64,000 bases of DNA from Mycobacterium shinjukuense (GCF_010730055.1 NZ_AP022575.1:3844001-3908000); one strand, 5' to 3'; positions 16,797 to 25,632 are shown, counted from the stretch's first letter. A program made the numbers and translations. The notes: generated by a model not told the origin, from the sequence alone.

Positions 16797-17363
16797 GTGG
16801 GTTTCGGGGGACGCAACGGGTGTGAACGCAGCGACGCCGACCTGCTGGCCGATCACGTCGCCGGCGACCGCTACGCCTTCGGTCACCTGTTCCTGCGTCA
16901 TCACCGCCAGCTACATCGGCTGGCACGGCTGACCAGCCGGACCCCCGAGGACGCCGACGATGCGCTGCAAGAGGCGATGCTGTCGGCGCACCGCAACGCC
17001 GCCTCGTTCCGCTATGACGCCGCGGTGAGCAGTTGGTTGCACCGCATCGTGGTCAACGCGTGCCTGGACCGGCTGCGCCGCGCCAACGCCCAGCCGACCG
17101 CTCCGCTGCAGGACGTGTATGCGGTGGCCGACCGCACGGCCCAGGTCGAGACCGCGATCGTGGTGCACCGGGCGCTGATGCGCCTTCCCGTGGAGCAACG
17201 GGCCGCGGTGGTCGCCGTCGACATGCAGGGTTATTCGATCGCCGACACCGCCACAATGCTGGGGGTGGCCGAGGGCACGGTGAAGAGCCGCTGCGCCCGC
17301 GCGCGGGCTCGCCTCGCGCAGCTGCTGGGCTACCTCAACGCGAACGCCGACACGGTCGGTTAG
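16797..17363 (+). CDS. sigM: ECF RNA polymerase sigma factor SigM
   Basis: The product has 188 residues from GTG 16797. Region 2 covers about residues 20-90 (DADDALQEAMLSAHRN and FRYDAAVSSWLHRIVVNACL). Region 4 (about 125-180) has the helix-turn-helix SIADTATMLGVAEGTVKSRC. There is no extra domain, as expected for a group 4 sigma factor. In M. tuberculosis SigM controls a small regulon that includes ESX-related genes. The membrane anti-sigma gene follows 57 nt later. Confidence 0.93.
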   Translation: MGFGGRNGCERSDADLLADHVAGDRYAFGHLFLRHHRQLHRLARLTSRTPEDADDALQEAMLSAHRNAASFRYDAAVSSWLHRIVVNACLDRLRRANAQPTAPLQDVYAVADRTAQVETAIVVHRALMRLPVEQRAAVVAVDMQGYSIADTATMLGVAEGTVKSRCARARARLAQLLGYLNANADTVG

Positions 17364-17420
17364 CGGTTAGCGCGCCCTCCGCGTGGCCGTCCGGGCGGTG
17401 CATGACGGACACTGGGGCGG

Positions 17421-18164
17421 ATGGGTGCAGCCGAAAACCGGGCCGACGGAGGCCCGCCGCTCACCGTCGAGCTGCTGGCCGAGCTGCAGGCCGGCCTGCT
17501 GGACGACGAAGCCGCCGCGCGTGTCCGCCGACAAATCCGCGCCGACCCGGAGGCCGCCGGGATGCTGCGGGCATTGCACCAGGTGCGCCGCGACGTCGCC
17601 GCGGTGGGCGCCGATCCGACGTCGGCCCCGGAGGTTCCCGCCGATGTCACCGCCGGGGTGCTGGCGGCGCTGCGTTCTGCGGCTCCCGGGCGCTCACCCA
17701 GCGCCGCTCATGCGGTGCGGCCGCGCCCGCGAGTTCTCCGGGTCATTGCCGGCGTCGCCGGATTGTCCGCGGCGGCCGCGGCGATCGGCCTGGGGACCAC
17801 AGCACTTCTCCATGCGCCGCCTCCCGCACCGACCGCACCCCCCACCGCGCAGCACATCACCGTGTCGACACCGGCCCCGGCGATACCGCTCTCGCAGGCC
17901 GACATCCTCGCGCTGCTCGACCGCGCACCCGACTACGGCCCCCTCGCCGACCCGTCACGGCGTGCCTCCTGCCTCAGCGGTCTCGGCTATCCGGCGTCCA
18001 CCCGGGTGCTGGGCGCGCGGCCGATCGAGATCAACGCCCGTCCCGGTGTGCTGCTGGTGGTGCCCGGTGACGCGCCCGATTCCGTGACGGTGTTTGCGGT
18101 CGCCCCGAATTGCAGCGCGGCCGATACCGGGCTGTTGGCCAGCACCACGGTCGCCCGCTCGTAA
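17421..18164 (+). CDS. rsmA: Anti-sigma-M factor (RsmA, Rv3912-like)
   Basis: The product has 247 residues (M. tuberculosis 254). The cytoplasmic N-terminus (LTVELLAELQAGLLDDEAAA) is helical and would bind SigM. One membrane helix lies near residues 108-133 (VIAGVAGLSAAAAAIGLG), and a Pro/Thr-rich extracytoplasmic part follows. I see no HX3CX2C zinc motif, so it is not a classical ZAS domain. It is downstream of sigM on the same strand and almost certainly holds SigM inactive at the membrane. Confidence 0.85.
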   Translation: MGAAENRADGGPPLTVELLAELQAGLLDDEAAARVRRQIRADPEAAGMLRALHQVRRDVAAVGADPTSAPEVPADVTAGVLAALRSAAPGRSPSAAHAVRPRPRVLRVIAGVAGLSAAAAAIGLGTTALLHAPPPAPTAPPTAQHITVSTPAPAIPLSQADILALLDRAPDYGPLADPSRRASCLSGLGYPASTRVLGARPIEINARPGVLLVVPGDAPDSVTVFAVAPNCSAADTGLLASTTVARS

Positions 18165-18183
18165 TGTGGTGCGCAGCACCCGC

Positions 18184-18210
18184 GGGAACACCCCCGCCTA
18201 GGCTGACGTT
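18184..18210 (+). promoter_or_regulatory. SigH-type promoter for trxB2-trxC
   Basis: GGGAACA (18184-18190) and CGTT (18207-18210) are 16 nt apart, matching the SigH consensus GGGAAY-N16-17-GTT. The sequence lies 43 nt upstream of the chosen trxB2 start. In M. tuberculosis trxB2 and trxC are in the oxidative and heat-stress SigH regulon. Confidence 0.65.
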
Positions 18211-18252
18211 CGTAAAAGCTTGAGACCCGCTCGACGCACCGGAAAGGCCCGC

Positions 18253-19254
18253 ATGACCGCTTCGTCCGCTCAACACACCGTCCACGAGGTCATCGTCATC
18301 GGCTCCGGTCCGGCCGGGTACACCGCCGCACTGTACGCGGCCCGCGCGCAACTGGCGCCCCTGGTCTTCGAGGGCACCTCGTTCGGCGGCGCGCTGATGA
18401 CCACCACCGAGGTGGAGAACTATCCCGGCTTTCGCGACGGCATCACCGGCCCGGAGTTGATGGACCAGATGCGTGAGCAGGCGCTGCGGTTCGGCGCGGA
18501 CCTGCGGATGGAAGACGTCGAGTCGGTCTCGCTGCAGGGGCCGGTCAAATCGGTGGTCACCGCGGACGGGGAAACTTACCGGGCCCGCGCTGTCATCCTG
18601 GCGATGGGCGCGGCCGCTCGTTATCTGCAGGTACCCGGCGAACAGGAATTGCTCGGCCGCGGCGTCAGCTCGTGTGCCACCTGCGACGGTTTCTTCTTCC
18701 GCGATCAAGACATCGCCGTCATCGGCGGCGGTGACTCGGCGATGGAGGAAGCCACCTTCCTGACCCGGTTCGCCCGCAGCGTGACCCTGGTGCACCGGCG
18801 CGAGGAGTTCCGCGCCTCCAAGATCATGCTCGATCGGGCCCGCAACAACGACAAGATCCGGTTTTTGACCAATCACGTCGTGGTCGCGGTGGACGGGGAC
18901 ACCACGGTGACCGGTTTGCGGTTGCGCCACACCGTCACCGGGGCGGAATCCACGCTGCCGGTGACCGGTGTGTTCGTCGCGATCGGGCACGAGCCGCGGT
19001 CCGGTTTAGTGCGCGATGCCGTCGACGTCGACCCGGACGGTTACGTGTTGGTGCAAGGACGCACCACCAGTACCTCGGTCGAGGGCGTGTTCGCCGCCGG
19101 CGATTTGGTGGACCGTACCTACCGGCAGGCGGTCACCGCTGCCGGCAGTGGTTGCGCCGCAGCCATCGACGCCGAGCGCTGGCTAGCCGAGCACCCGGAC
19201 ATGGGCGCTACATCTGGAGACGCTGACACTACGTTGATTGGAGCACAGCGATGA
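18253..19254 (+). CDS. trxB2: Thioredoxin reductase TrxB2
   Basis: The product has 333 residues from ATG 18253, preceded by GGAAAGG; the frame is open a little further upstream, but this start fits the family (M. tuberculosis 335). The enzyme transfers electrons from NADPH through FAD to thioredoxin. The FAD-binding GSGPAGYTAALYAARA lies near the N-terminus, the redox centre is Cys141-Ala-Thr-Cys144, and the NADPH-binding motif is GGGDSAMEEA. The C-terminal FAD motif is GVFAAGDLVD. The gene overlaps trxC by 4 nt and is probably induced by SigH. Confidence 0.96.
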   Translation: MTASSAQHTVHEVIVIGSGPAGYTAALYAARAQLAPLVFEGTSFGGALMTTTEVENYPGFRDGITGPELMDQMREQALRFGADLRMEDVESVSLQGPVKSVVTADGETYRARAVILAMGAAARYLQVPGEQELLGRGVSSCATCDGFFFRDQDIAVIGGGDSAMEEATFLTRFARSVTLVHRREEFRASKIMLDRARNNDKIRFLTNHVVVAVDGDTTVTGLRLRHTVTGAESTLPVTGVFVAIGHEPRSGLVRDAVDVDPDGYVLVQGRTTSTSVEGVFAAGDLVDRTYRQAVTAAGSGCAAAIDAERWLAEHPDMGATSGDADTTLIGAQR

Positions 19255-19604
19255 CCGAAGCCGAAAAGTCCGGCGCCACAATCGAAGTTTCCGACGCCTC
19301 CTTCGCCACCGATGTCCTATCCAGCAACAGGCCTGTGCTGGTTGACTTTTGGGCAACCTGGTGTGGGCCGTGCAAGATGGTGGCGCCGGTCCTCGACGAG
19401 ATCGCGGCCGAACGGTCGGGCAGCCTCACCGTCGCCAAGCTGGATGTGGACGCCAACCCGCAGACCGCGCGCGAATTCCAGGTCGTCTCGATCCCCACGC
19501 TGATCCTGTTCAAGGACGGCCAGCCCGTGAAGCGGATCGTCGGCGCCAAGGGTAAGGCGGCGTTGCTGCGCGAGCTCTCCGACGTGGTTCCCAACCTCGC
19601 CTAG
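19251..19604 (+). CDS. trxC: Thioredoxin TrxC
   Basis: This is a 117-residue thioredoxin with the active site Trp-Cys38-Gly-Pro-Cys41 in WATWCGPCKM and the cis-Pro in VSIPTLILF. It is cytosolic and is reduced by TrxB2. The ATG overlaps the trxB2 stop (ATGA), so the two are co-translated. A short duplication of CTCGCCTAGC follows the stop. Confidence 0.96.
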   Translation: MTEAEKSGATIEVSDASFATDVLSSNRPVLVDFWATWCGPCKMVAPVLDEIAAERSGSLTVAKLDVDANPQTAREFQVVSIPTLILFKDGQPVKRIVGAKGKAALLRELSDVVPNLA

Positions 19605-19734
19605 CCTCGCCTAGCCACGGCGCGGGGCCCGCGGTTAGCCTGGGGTTTTCCCGAAATCGGCGAGGATCTGCGACAATACCGCTAGCTGTCATGGACACAT
19701 CAGCGATGTCAGTTAGTCCCGGAGGGCCCTTGGT

Positions 19735-20952
19735 ATGCCGAGTCCGCGCCGCGAAGACGGCGACGTGCTGCGCTGCGGTGATCGCAGCGCCGCTGTTACC
19801 GAGATCCGAGCTGCGCTGGCCGCACTGGGGATGCTGGACCATCCCGACGAAGACCTGACCACCGGCCGGCACGTCGCACCCGATTTGTTCGACGAAGAGC
19901 TCGACCGCGCGGTGCGTGCCTTCCAACAACATCGTGGACTGCTGGTGGACGGCATCGTCGGCGAGGCCACCTATCGCGCGCTCAAGGAGGCCTCCTATCG
20001 GCTGGGCGCGCGCACGCTGTACCACCAATTCGGTGCCCCGCTCTATGGCGATGACGTCGCCACCTTGCAAGCCCGCCTGCAAGACCTCGGTTTCTACACC
20101 GGTCTGGTCGATGGATATTTCGGACTGCAAACCCACAACGCGCTCATGTCATACCAACGCGAGTACGGACTGGCTGCCGACGGCATTTGCGGCCCAGAAA
20201 CGTTGCGCTCCTTGTACTTTCTTAGTTCGCGTGTCAGTGGCGGTTCGCCACACGCGATTCGCGAGGAAGAACTGGTCCGCAGCTCCGGCCCGAAACTTTC
20301 AGGCAAGCGAATCATCATCGACCCCGGCCGTGGCGGTGCCGACCACGGTCTGATCACCCAAGGTCCGGACGGTCCTATCAGCGAAGCAGACGTGTTGTGG
20401 GACTTGGCAAGTCGACTCGAAGGACGGATGACGGCCATCGGCATGGAGACGTTCCTGTCGCGGCCAACAAATCGCAGCCCGTCGGACGCTGAACGGGCCG
20501 CCACCGCCAATGCTGTTGGCGCAGACCTCATGATCAGCCTGCGATGCGAAACTCACCGCAACCCAGCGGCTAACGGGGTGGCCTCCTTTCACTTTGGCAA
20601 TTCACATGGTTCGGTCTCCACCATCGGCCGCAACCTGGCTGATTTCATTCAACGAGAAGTAGTGGCGCGCACCGGTTTACGAGATTGCCGTGTGCATGGC
20701 CGAACCTGGGATCTGCTGCGACTGACGAGGATGCCGACGGTTCAAGTCGATGTCGGCTACCTCAGCAATCCACATGACCGCAGGATGCTGATCTCGACGC
20801 AGACCCGCGACGCCATCGCCGAGGGTATCCTCGCCGCGGTCAAACGACTGTACCTGTTGGGCAAGAACGACCGGCCCACTGGTACGTTCACGTTCGCCGA
20901 GTTGTTGGCCCACGAATTGTCCGTCGAGCGCAGCAGGCTCGGCGGTTCGTAG
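19735..20952 (+). CDS. cwlM: CwlM, regulator of MurA with an inactive amidase fold
   Basis: The product has 405 residues (M. tuberculosis 406). It has two peptidoglycan-binding-like domains (about 15-85 and 95-165, the second with LQDLGFYTGLVDGYFGLQT), then an N-acetylmuramoyl-L-alanine amidase (amidase_3) fold. The zinc-binding His of DPGHGG is replaced by Arg (DPGRGG), so hydrolase activity is doubtful. No signal peptide is present. In mycobacteria, PknB-phosphorylated CwlM stimulates MurA at the first step of peptidoglycan synthesis. The phosphorylation-site Thr382 and Thr384 (RPTGTFTF) are conserved here. Confidence 0.93.
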   Translation: MPSPRREDGDVLRCGDRSAAVTEIRAALAALGMLDHPDEDLTTGRHVAPDLFDEELDRAVRAFQQHRGLLVDGIVGEATYRALKEASYRLGARTLYHQFGAPLYGDDVATLQARLQDLGFYTGLVDGYFGLQTHNALMSYQREYGLAADGICGPETLRSLYFLSSRVSGGSPHAIREEELVRSSGPKLSGKRIIIDPGRGGADHGLITQGPDGPISEADVLWDLASRLEGRMTAIGMETFLSRPTNRSPSDAERAATANAVGADLMISLRCETHRNPAANGVASFHFGNSHGSVSTIGRNLADFIQREVVARTGLRDCRVHGRTWDLLRLTRMPTVQVDVGYLSNPHDRRMLISTQTRDAIAEGILAAVKRLYLLGKNDRPTGTFTFAELLAHELSVERSRLGGS

Positions 20953-20979
20953 TTGTCGGCCCCTAACACCCAAGGGTCG

Positions 20980-21735
20980 CTAGCCCTGGGGCTCCCGCGA
21001 CTGCAACGTGTTGGCGGCCGTCGAAGCCGCCCCCACCGGCTGCTGCAGCTGCGCATTCTCCAGCAGGCGTTCCAGGGCGGCCTCGACCTCGGCCTTCCAG
21101 CCCAGCCCTTTGTCCAATTCGAGGCGCAGCCGCGGGAAATACTTATGCGGTGCCACCACGACAAACCCCTCGTCCGTCAAGAAGTCGGCGTCGATGACGC
21201 AGTGCTCCACGGAACAATCGCCCAGAGCCTCCAGCACCGGCCGCACGTCGGTGTCCGCCGTGGCCGGATCCTGTAGGCCGGCGGCTGCCGGCGTGCGGCC
21301 GAAGGCCTCCAACGCCCGCACGCCGCGCCGCACCAGTTCGTCGATCACCCGAGCGATCAGGCTATGCGGCAGGTCGTCGGGCGCTTGTCCGCGCTCGACA
21401 CCCATCGATGTCAACAGCACGGCATCGGCGGACACCGGGGCGGTGGGAAAGCGATGGGCCCGGGGGACCGCGCGCGGCGGCGCGTAAAGCACATACCCCA
21501 CGCAGGGCGGTTCGCTGTGGCCGCGGTCGTCGGGAAGCGCGGTCGCCACCTGACCGCATGAGCCCCACTCCAGCATCACCATCGACAGCCAGGCTTCTTT
21601 TTCGAATTCCGGGTCGGCCAGGTGGTCATCCTTGCCCAGGGTCGCCGGGTCGACCTCCCAGAACACACAGCGCCGCGCATGCTTGGGAAGCTGCTCGAAA
21701 GCCTCCAGCCGCAGCGCGGTGATACGAGCTGACAC
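20980..21735 (-). CDS. GNAT-like acetyltransferase (Rv3916c-like)
   Basis: The product has 251 residues from GTG 21735; the frame extends 19 codons further but without family-like sequence. An acetyl-CoA-binding pattern is suggested by VLLTSMGVERGQAPDDLPHS and the following helix LIARVIDELVRRGVRALEAF. The C-terminus is Asp/Arg-rich, with a FLTDEGFVVVAPHKYFPRLR strand pair. The substrate is unknown. The gene is convergent with cwlM (27 nt between stops) and upstream of the par operon on the same strand. Confidence 0.75.
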   Translation of the reverse strand: MSARITALRLEAFEQLPKHARRCVFWEVDPATLGKDDHLADPEFEKEAWLSMVMLEWGSCGQVATALPDDRGHSEPPCVGYVLYAPPRAVPRAHRFPTAPVSADAVLLTSMGVERGQAPDDLPHSLIARVIDELVRRGVRALEAFGRTPAAAGLQDPATADTDVRPVLEALGDCSVEHCVIDADFLTDEGFVVVAPHKYFPRLRLELDKGLGWKAEVEAALERLLENAQLQQPVGAASTAANTLQSREPQG

Positions 21736-22062
21736 TAGTCTCCTGGCCTCCGTGCGGTACTGGCGCTCCGATGCGAGTCGTATGGCCCGCATCGTCGCGA
21801 AGCGAAGCCAATGCCCCCGCTCCTCCGCGGCCCGCGTCGTCGCCAGGCGAAGCCATTGGCCCCAGGCTGATGTGCACCAGCAACCCCTCCAGGATAGGAG
21901 AGTCGGCGGCGATCGGGCCAGTATTGGCCGGTCGCGTCACTCGGCGCCGGGCCCCAACCCGAAAGGCGGGGCACCTCACCGAGTGGCGATATCCGGCGCC
22001 GGATGGACGGACACCAGAAGGCCACGCAGTGTCACAGTGACGTAACGGCGGCCTGTCTGCGG
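21736..22062. other. Gap between the GNAT-like gene and parB, containing a short repeat
   Basis: This 327-bp gap has no credible gene. Two 30-bp copies of GGCCCGC(A/G)TCGTCGC..GCGAAGCCA(A/T)TG lie at 21784-21813 and 21829-21858, 45 bp apart. Their reverse complement contains GACGATGCGGGCC, the core of the tandem repeat upstream of pcnA and of the repeat after gyrA. The remainder should hold the promoter of the GNAT-like gene. Confidence 0.6.
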
Positions 22063-23052
22063 TCACGGCTTATCGGTGGTCATCAAGCCCACGATGCGCT
22101 GCAAGTCGTCCACCGAGCCGAACTCCACCACGATCTTGCCCTTGCGTTTGCCGACGCTGACGGTCACCCGGGTGTCGAAGGTGTTCGATAGGCGTTCAGC
22201 GACCTCATGCAGGCCGGGCATCTGGATTGGCTTGCGCCGCGGCGGCGCCGGCCTGGTCGGGTTCCCGCCGGCACGATTGGCCAACGTGACCGCTTCCTCG
22301 GTGGCACGCACCGACAGCCCCTCCGCGACGATCCTGCTCGCCAGTTCTTCCTGTGCCTCCGGGCCGGCGTCCAGAGACAGCAATGCGCGCGCGTGGCCGG
22401 CGGACAGCACCCCCGCGGCCACCCGGCGCTGGACCGGGATCGGCAATTTCAGCAACCGGATCATGTTGGTGATCAGCGGCCGGGAGCGGCCGATGCGGGC
22501 GGCCAACTCGTCGTGGGTGACCCCGAATTCGTCGAGCAGTTGCTGGTATGCCGCGGCTTCCTCCAAGGGGTTCAGCTGCACCCGATGGATGTTCTCCAGC
22601 AGCGCATCGCGCAACATGGTGTCGTCGCCGGCCTCGCGGACGATCGCCGGGATGGTGGCCAGGCCGGCCTCCTGGGCAGCCCGCCATCGCCGCTCCCCCA
22701 TCACGATCTGATAGCGAGCGCCGCGCGGGGACCCCGGCGCCGCCCGCACCACGATCGGTTGCAAGAGCCCGAATTCCCGGATGGAGTGCACCAGCTCCGA
22801 CAGCGCCTCCCCGTCGAACACCTGCCGCGGCTGCCGAGGATTGGCTTCGATGTCGGCCGGTGCGATCTCGCGATACACCGCGCCGATGGCTGCGCCGTCC
22901 GGTAGCGGGCCGCCGATCACCACGTCGGCGGCGGCGGCACCCATCCGTGGTCCGAAGGCCGGCGGCCCGGATTCACCGTCGGCGGGGCCGGTGGGGATCA
23001 GTGAGGCCAATCCCCGACCGAGGCCGCCCTTCCTGCGTGACGGCTGCGTCAT
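22063..23052 (-). CDS. parB: Chromosome-partitioning protein ParB
   Basis: The product has 329 residues. The N-terminal basic segment (RRKGGLGRGLASLIP) is the ParA-interacting region. The CTP-binding ParB/Srx domain follows, with ANPRQPR and the GERRWRA box, then the parS-binding HTH region (GVTHDELAARIGRSRPLITN) and a C-terminal dimerisation domain. ParB loads onto parS, spreads as a CTP-dependent clamp and segregates the origin. Two parS sites lie just upstream. The start overlaps the parA stop (ATGA). Confidence 0.96.
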   Translation of the reverse strand: MTQPSRRKGGLGRGLASLIPTGPADGESGPPAFGPRMGAAAADVVIGGPLPDGAAIGAVYREIAPADIEANPRQPRQVFDGEALSELVHSIREFGLLQPIVVRAAPGSPRGARYQIVMGERRWRAAQEAGLATIPAIVREAGDDTMLRDALLENIHRVQLNPLEEAAAYQQLLDEFGVTHDELAARIGRSRPLITNMIRLLKLPIPVQRRVAAGVLSAGHARALLSLDAGPEAQEELASRIVAEGLSVRATEEAVTLANRAGGNPTRPAPPRRKPIQMPGLHEVAERLSNTFDTRVTVSVGKRKGKIVVEFGSVDDLQRIVGLMTTDKP

Positions 23053-24089
23053 GGTCGTCCCTTCCCGGCTGGTGGTCGATCGCGCTGCGCCAGTTCACGG
23101 CTGGCGTCGAGATAACTCATCGCCCCGCGCGAACCGGGATCGTAATCGATGATCGTCATGCTGTAGCCCGGCGCTTCGGAAACCTTGACGCTGCGGGGGA
23201 TCACCGTGCGCAGCACCTTGCCGCCGAAATATCGGCGCACCTCCTCGGCCACCTGGTCGGCGAGCTTGGTGCGGCCGTCGTACATGGTGAGGATGACGGT
23301 TGTTACCTCGAGTTGCGGGTTGAGGTGAGCCCGCACCATCTCGATATTGCGCATCAGCTGCGACACGCCCTCGAGGGCGTAATACTCGCACTGGATCGGA
23401 ATCATCACTTCCGGGGCCGCGACGAGCGCGTTGATCGTCAGCAGACCCAGCGACGGCGGGCAGTCGACAAAGACGTAGTCGAAGTCGAAGTTGTCCAATT
23501 CGGCCAGGGCGGTGCGCAACCGGTTTTCGCGCGCCACCATGCTCACCAATTCGATCTCGGCGCCGGCCAAATCGATGGTGGCCGGCACGCAGAACAGCCG
23601 CTCGCTGTGCGGACTGCGCCGCAGCGCCGCCCGCAACGAGACCTCGCCGAGGAGTACCTCGTAGGAAGAGGGCGTGCCGGACGGCCGATCGGTGATGCCC
23701 AGCGCGGTGCTGGCGTTGCCTTGGGGATCGAGATCGACGACGAGCGCCTTGAGGCCTTGCACGGCGAGCGCGGCGGCAAGATTGACGGCGGTGGTGGTCT
23801 TCCCCACGCCGCCCTTCTGGTTCGCCACGGTGAACAGCCGTCGTTGGCGGGGCCGCGGCAACGGATCGTGGGTGGTGTGCAGGACCCGCATGGCACGTTC
23901 CGCGGCCGCACCGATCGGAGTGTCGATTTCGGCCGATGTTTCACGTGAAACATTCACCGTCGGATTGTGCGCCACGCCGGCCATCGCGGCCACCCCGCAC
24001 CCCGGACCGGCTGCCGAACCCGACACATCCGTTCCCGCTGCGCTGGACCGGTGCGCCGGCGTGGGAACCGCGTGCGAACGAAACGTCAT
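23049..24089 (-). CDS. parA: Chromosome-partitioning ATPase ParA
   Basis: The product has 346 residues from ATG 24089, which overlaps the rsmG stop (M. tuberculosis 347). The frame is open further upstream only because it overlaps rsmG. An Ala/Pro/Thr-rich N-terminus of about 80 residues precedes the deviant Walker A motif NQKGGVGKTTTAVNLA. VVDLDPQGNAST (Walker A') and YVFVDCPPSLGLLT (Walker B) follow. ParA moves ParB-parS complexes toward the cell poles and binds the polar protein Wag31 in mycobacteria. A parS palindrome is embedded in the N-terminal coding part. Confidence 0.95.
   Translation of the reverse strand: MTFRSHAVPTPAHRSSAAGTDVSGSAAGPGCGVAAMAGVAHNPTVNVSRETSAEIDTPIGAAAERAMRVLHTTHDPLPRPRQRRLFTVANQKGGVGKTTTAVNLAAALAVQGLKALVVDLDPQGNASTALGITDRPSGTPSSYEVLLGEVSLRAALRRSPHSERLFCVPATIDLAGAEIELVSMVARENRLRTALAELDNFDFDYVFVDCPPSLGLLTINALVAAPEVMIPIQCEYYALEGVSQLMRNIEMVRAHLNPQLEVTTVILTMYDGRTKLADQVAEEVRRYFGGKVLRTVIPRSVKVSEAPGYSMTIIDYDPGSRGAMSYLDASRELAQRDRPPAGKGRP
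23936..23953. promoter_or_regulatory. parS: parS centromere site inside parA
   Basis: The sequence is a perfect 18-bp palindrome, ATGTTTCACGTGAAACAT, matching the near-universal ParB site TGTTTCACGTGAAACA. It lies within parA codons for the segment NVSRET, in the poorly conserved N-terminus, so the DNA site probably dictates the protein sequence there. Confidence 0.95.
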
Positions 24090-24808
24090 GCCGTTCCCCT
24101 GTTCGCCAGCCGTGCCGACCGGTGCGCCGCCGTTCCGCGCCGCGCTAGCACCACGATTGCGGGCGGATGCAAAAAGTTCGCGCCACATGTGACTACCCTG
24201 ACATCCGCGGCGCCGGCCGCGGCCATTACACGCCGGTGCTCCCGGACTTCGTCGAGCGCCCGCTCCCCCTTCATCGCCAGCATCCGCCCATCCTGCCTCA
24301 ACAAGGGCAAGCTCCATCTCGTCACCTTGTCCAATGTCGCCACCGCGCGCGACACCACGGCGTCGCTGCCGCCCAGCCGCTCGCGCACCCACGGCTCCTC
24401 GGCGCGTCCGCGAACCACTTCCACGGCCAACCCCAGGTCCGTCACCACCTCGTGAAGAAACTCGCTCCGGCGCAGGAGCGGCTCGAGCAGAACCACACGC
24501 AGGTCGGGGCGCGCTATCGCCAACGGCAGACCCGGAAGGCCCGCGCCGCTGCCGATGTCGACGACCCGGTCGCCGCGATCCAGGAGCTCACCGATCACGG
24601 CGCAGTTCAACAGGTGCCGCTCCCACAACCGGGTTGCTTCGCGAGGGCCGACAAGCCCGCGTTGCACCCCGGCGCCCACCAACGCCGCCGCGTATTGCCG
24701 GGCGACGTCCAGCCGCGAACCGAAGAGGGCGGCTGCCACGTCGGGAACGGCTACGTCGGGCGCCGCGGCGTCCCGCTCGGCGGTGGCCGATGTCACCGCG
24801 TCGGCCAT
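24086..24808 (-). CDS. rsmG: 16S rRNA (guanine-N7) methyltransferase RsmG (GidB)
   Basis: The enzyme methylates G527 (E. coli numbering) of 16S rRNA with S-adenosylmethionine; loss gives low-level streptomycin resistance. The SAM-binding motif is VDIGSGAGLPGLPLAIARP, followed by VVLLEPLLRRSEFL. I chose ATG 24808 (240 aa; M. tuberculosis 224). The frame is open to 24877 but that part reads through the parS palindrome (encoding MFHVKH), so the longer start is less likely. The gene overlaps parA by 4 nt, so methylation and partition genes are coupled. Confidence 0.9.
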   Translation of the reverse strand: MADAVTSATAERDAAAPDVAVPDVAAALFGSRLDVARQYAAALVGAGVQRGLVGPREATRLWERHLLNCAVIGELLDRGDRVVDIGSGAGLPGLPLAIARPDLRVVLLEPLLRRSEFLHEVVTDLGLAVEVVRGRAEEPWVRERLGGSDAVVSRAVATLDKVTRWSLPLLRQDGRMLAMKGERALDEVREHRRVMAAAGAADVRVVTCGANFLHPPAIVVLARRGTAAHRSARLANRGTA

Positions 24809-24841
24809 CGCCGTCGGCTCCGCCCGCGTACCACGGCCGAC

Positions 24842-24859
24842 ATGTTTCACGTGAAACAT
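24842..24859. promoter_or_regulatory. parS: parS centromere site upstream of rsmG
   Basis: A second perfect palindrome ATGTTTCACGTGAAACAT lies 33 bp upstream of the chosen rsmG start and 889 bp from the copy in parA. Two parS sites close to oriC are expected for a mycobacterial centromere. Bound ParB could also influence transcription of the rsmG-parA-parB unit. Confidence 0.95.
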
Positions 24860-24929
24860 CCTCCGTTTCCCGGGCACGCTGCACCACGCGAACTACACGG
24901 CTGTAACTTCTCGTCAGGGTTCGGCTCGC

Positions 24930-25535
24930 TCACTGATTGGTCGCGGGCCGGTCACGCAACACCACGACCCGACGCGCCGGCTCGGTGCCCTCGCTTTCGC
25001 TGCGCACACCCGGCACCGCCGCCACCGCATCGTGCACGATCTTGCGTTCGAACGGGGTCATCGGCGCGAGCTCCTCGCGTTTACCGGTCTCGGCCACCCG
25101 CCGGGCCACCTTGTCACCCAATGCGGCCAACTCTTCCCGCCGCCGCCGCCGCCAGCTCGCGATGTCCAGCATCAGCCGGCTCCGCACCCCCGTCTTTTGG
25201 TGCACCGCCAGCCGGGTTAGCTCCTGTAAAGCGTCGAGCACCTCGCCGCCGCGGCCTACCAGCTTGTTGAGGTCGTCGCTGCCGTCAATGCTCACCACCG
25301 CCCGGTCGCCCTCGACGTCCAGGTCGATGTCGCCGTCGAAGTCCAGCAGATCCAGCAGTTCTTCCAGATAGTCGCCGGCGATCTCGCCCTCGGCGACCAA
25401 CCGCTCCTCCAGATCGTCGGGTTCCTCGGCGCCAGCACCCGGGCCGGCAACGGCGCCCGACACCGCCGGGTCCTCCGCGCCGCCGTCGGTCGGGGTATCG
25501 GCGGCGTCCAGTTCGGTGCTGTCGGCGTCGGTCAT
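24930..25535 (-). CDS. jag: Jag/KhpB-like RNA-binding protein (R3H and KH domains)
   Basis: The product has 201 residues (M. tuberculosis Rv3920c 187). The N-terminus is acidic, with a Gly/Ala/Pro-rich start of about 45 residues. It is followed by a KH-type domain (GSDDLNKLVGRGGEVLDALQ, with the GxxG-like loop RGGE) and a C-terminal R3H domain (ELAPMTPFERKIVHDAV). It binds RNA; in other bacteria KhpB affects cell elongation. The gene lies 97 nt after yidC on the same strand. Confidence 0.9.
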   Translation of the reverse strand: MTDADSTELDAADTPTDGGAEDPAVSGAVAGPGAGAEEPDDLEERLVAEGEIAGDYLEELLDLLDFDGDIDLDVEGDRAVVSIDGSDDLNKLVGRGGEVLDALQELTRLAVHQKTGVRSRLMLDIASWRRRRREELAALGDKVARRVAETGKREELAPMTPFERKIVHDAVAAVPGVRSESEGTEPARRVVVLRDRPATNQ

Positions 25536-25632
25536 GGCGTTCTCGTCCCTCTCCCCTCAGGGTTGGTGTTCAAGTGATTCACGGTGGCCGGGGTCGCCGG
25601 GCCGACACGCCCGCAGGGCTGCGGCACCGTCG

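Noticed and set aside
22548..23948. 466-residue plus-strand frame opposite parB and parA
   Set aside because: It has His/Arg/Gly-rich shadow composition; parA and parB are unambiguous on the minus strand.
24808..24877. Longer rsmG start producing an N-terminus MFHVKH
   Set aside because: Those codons are the parS palindrome; the reading is probably fortuitous and the family N-terminus starts later, though this is not proven.
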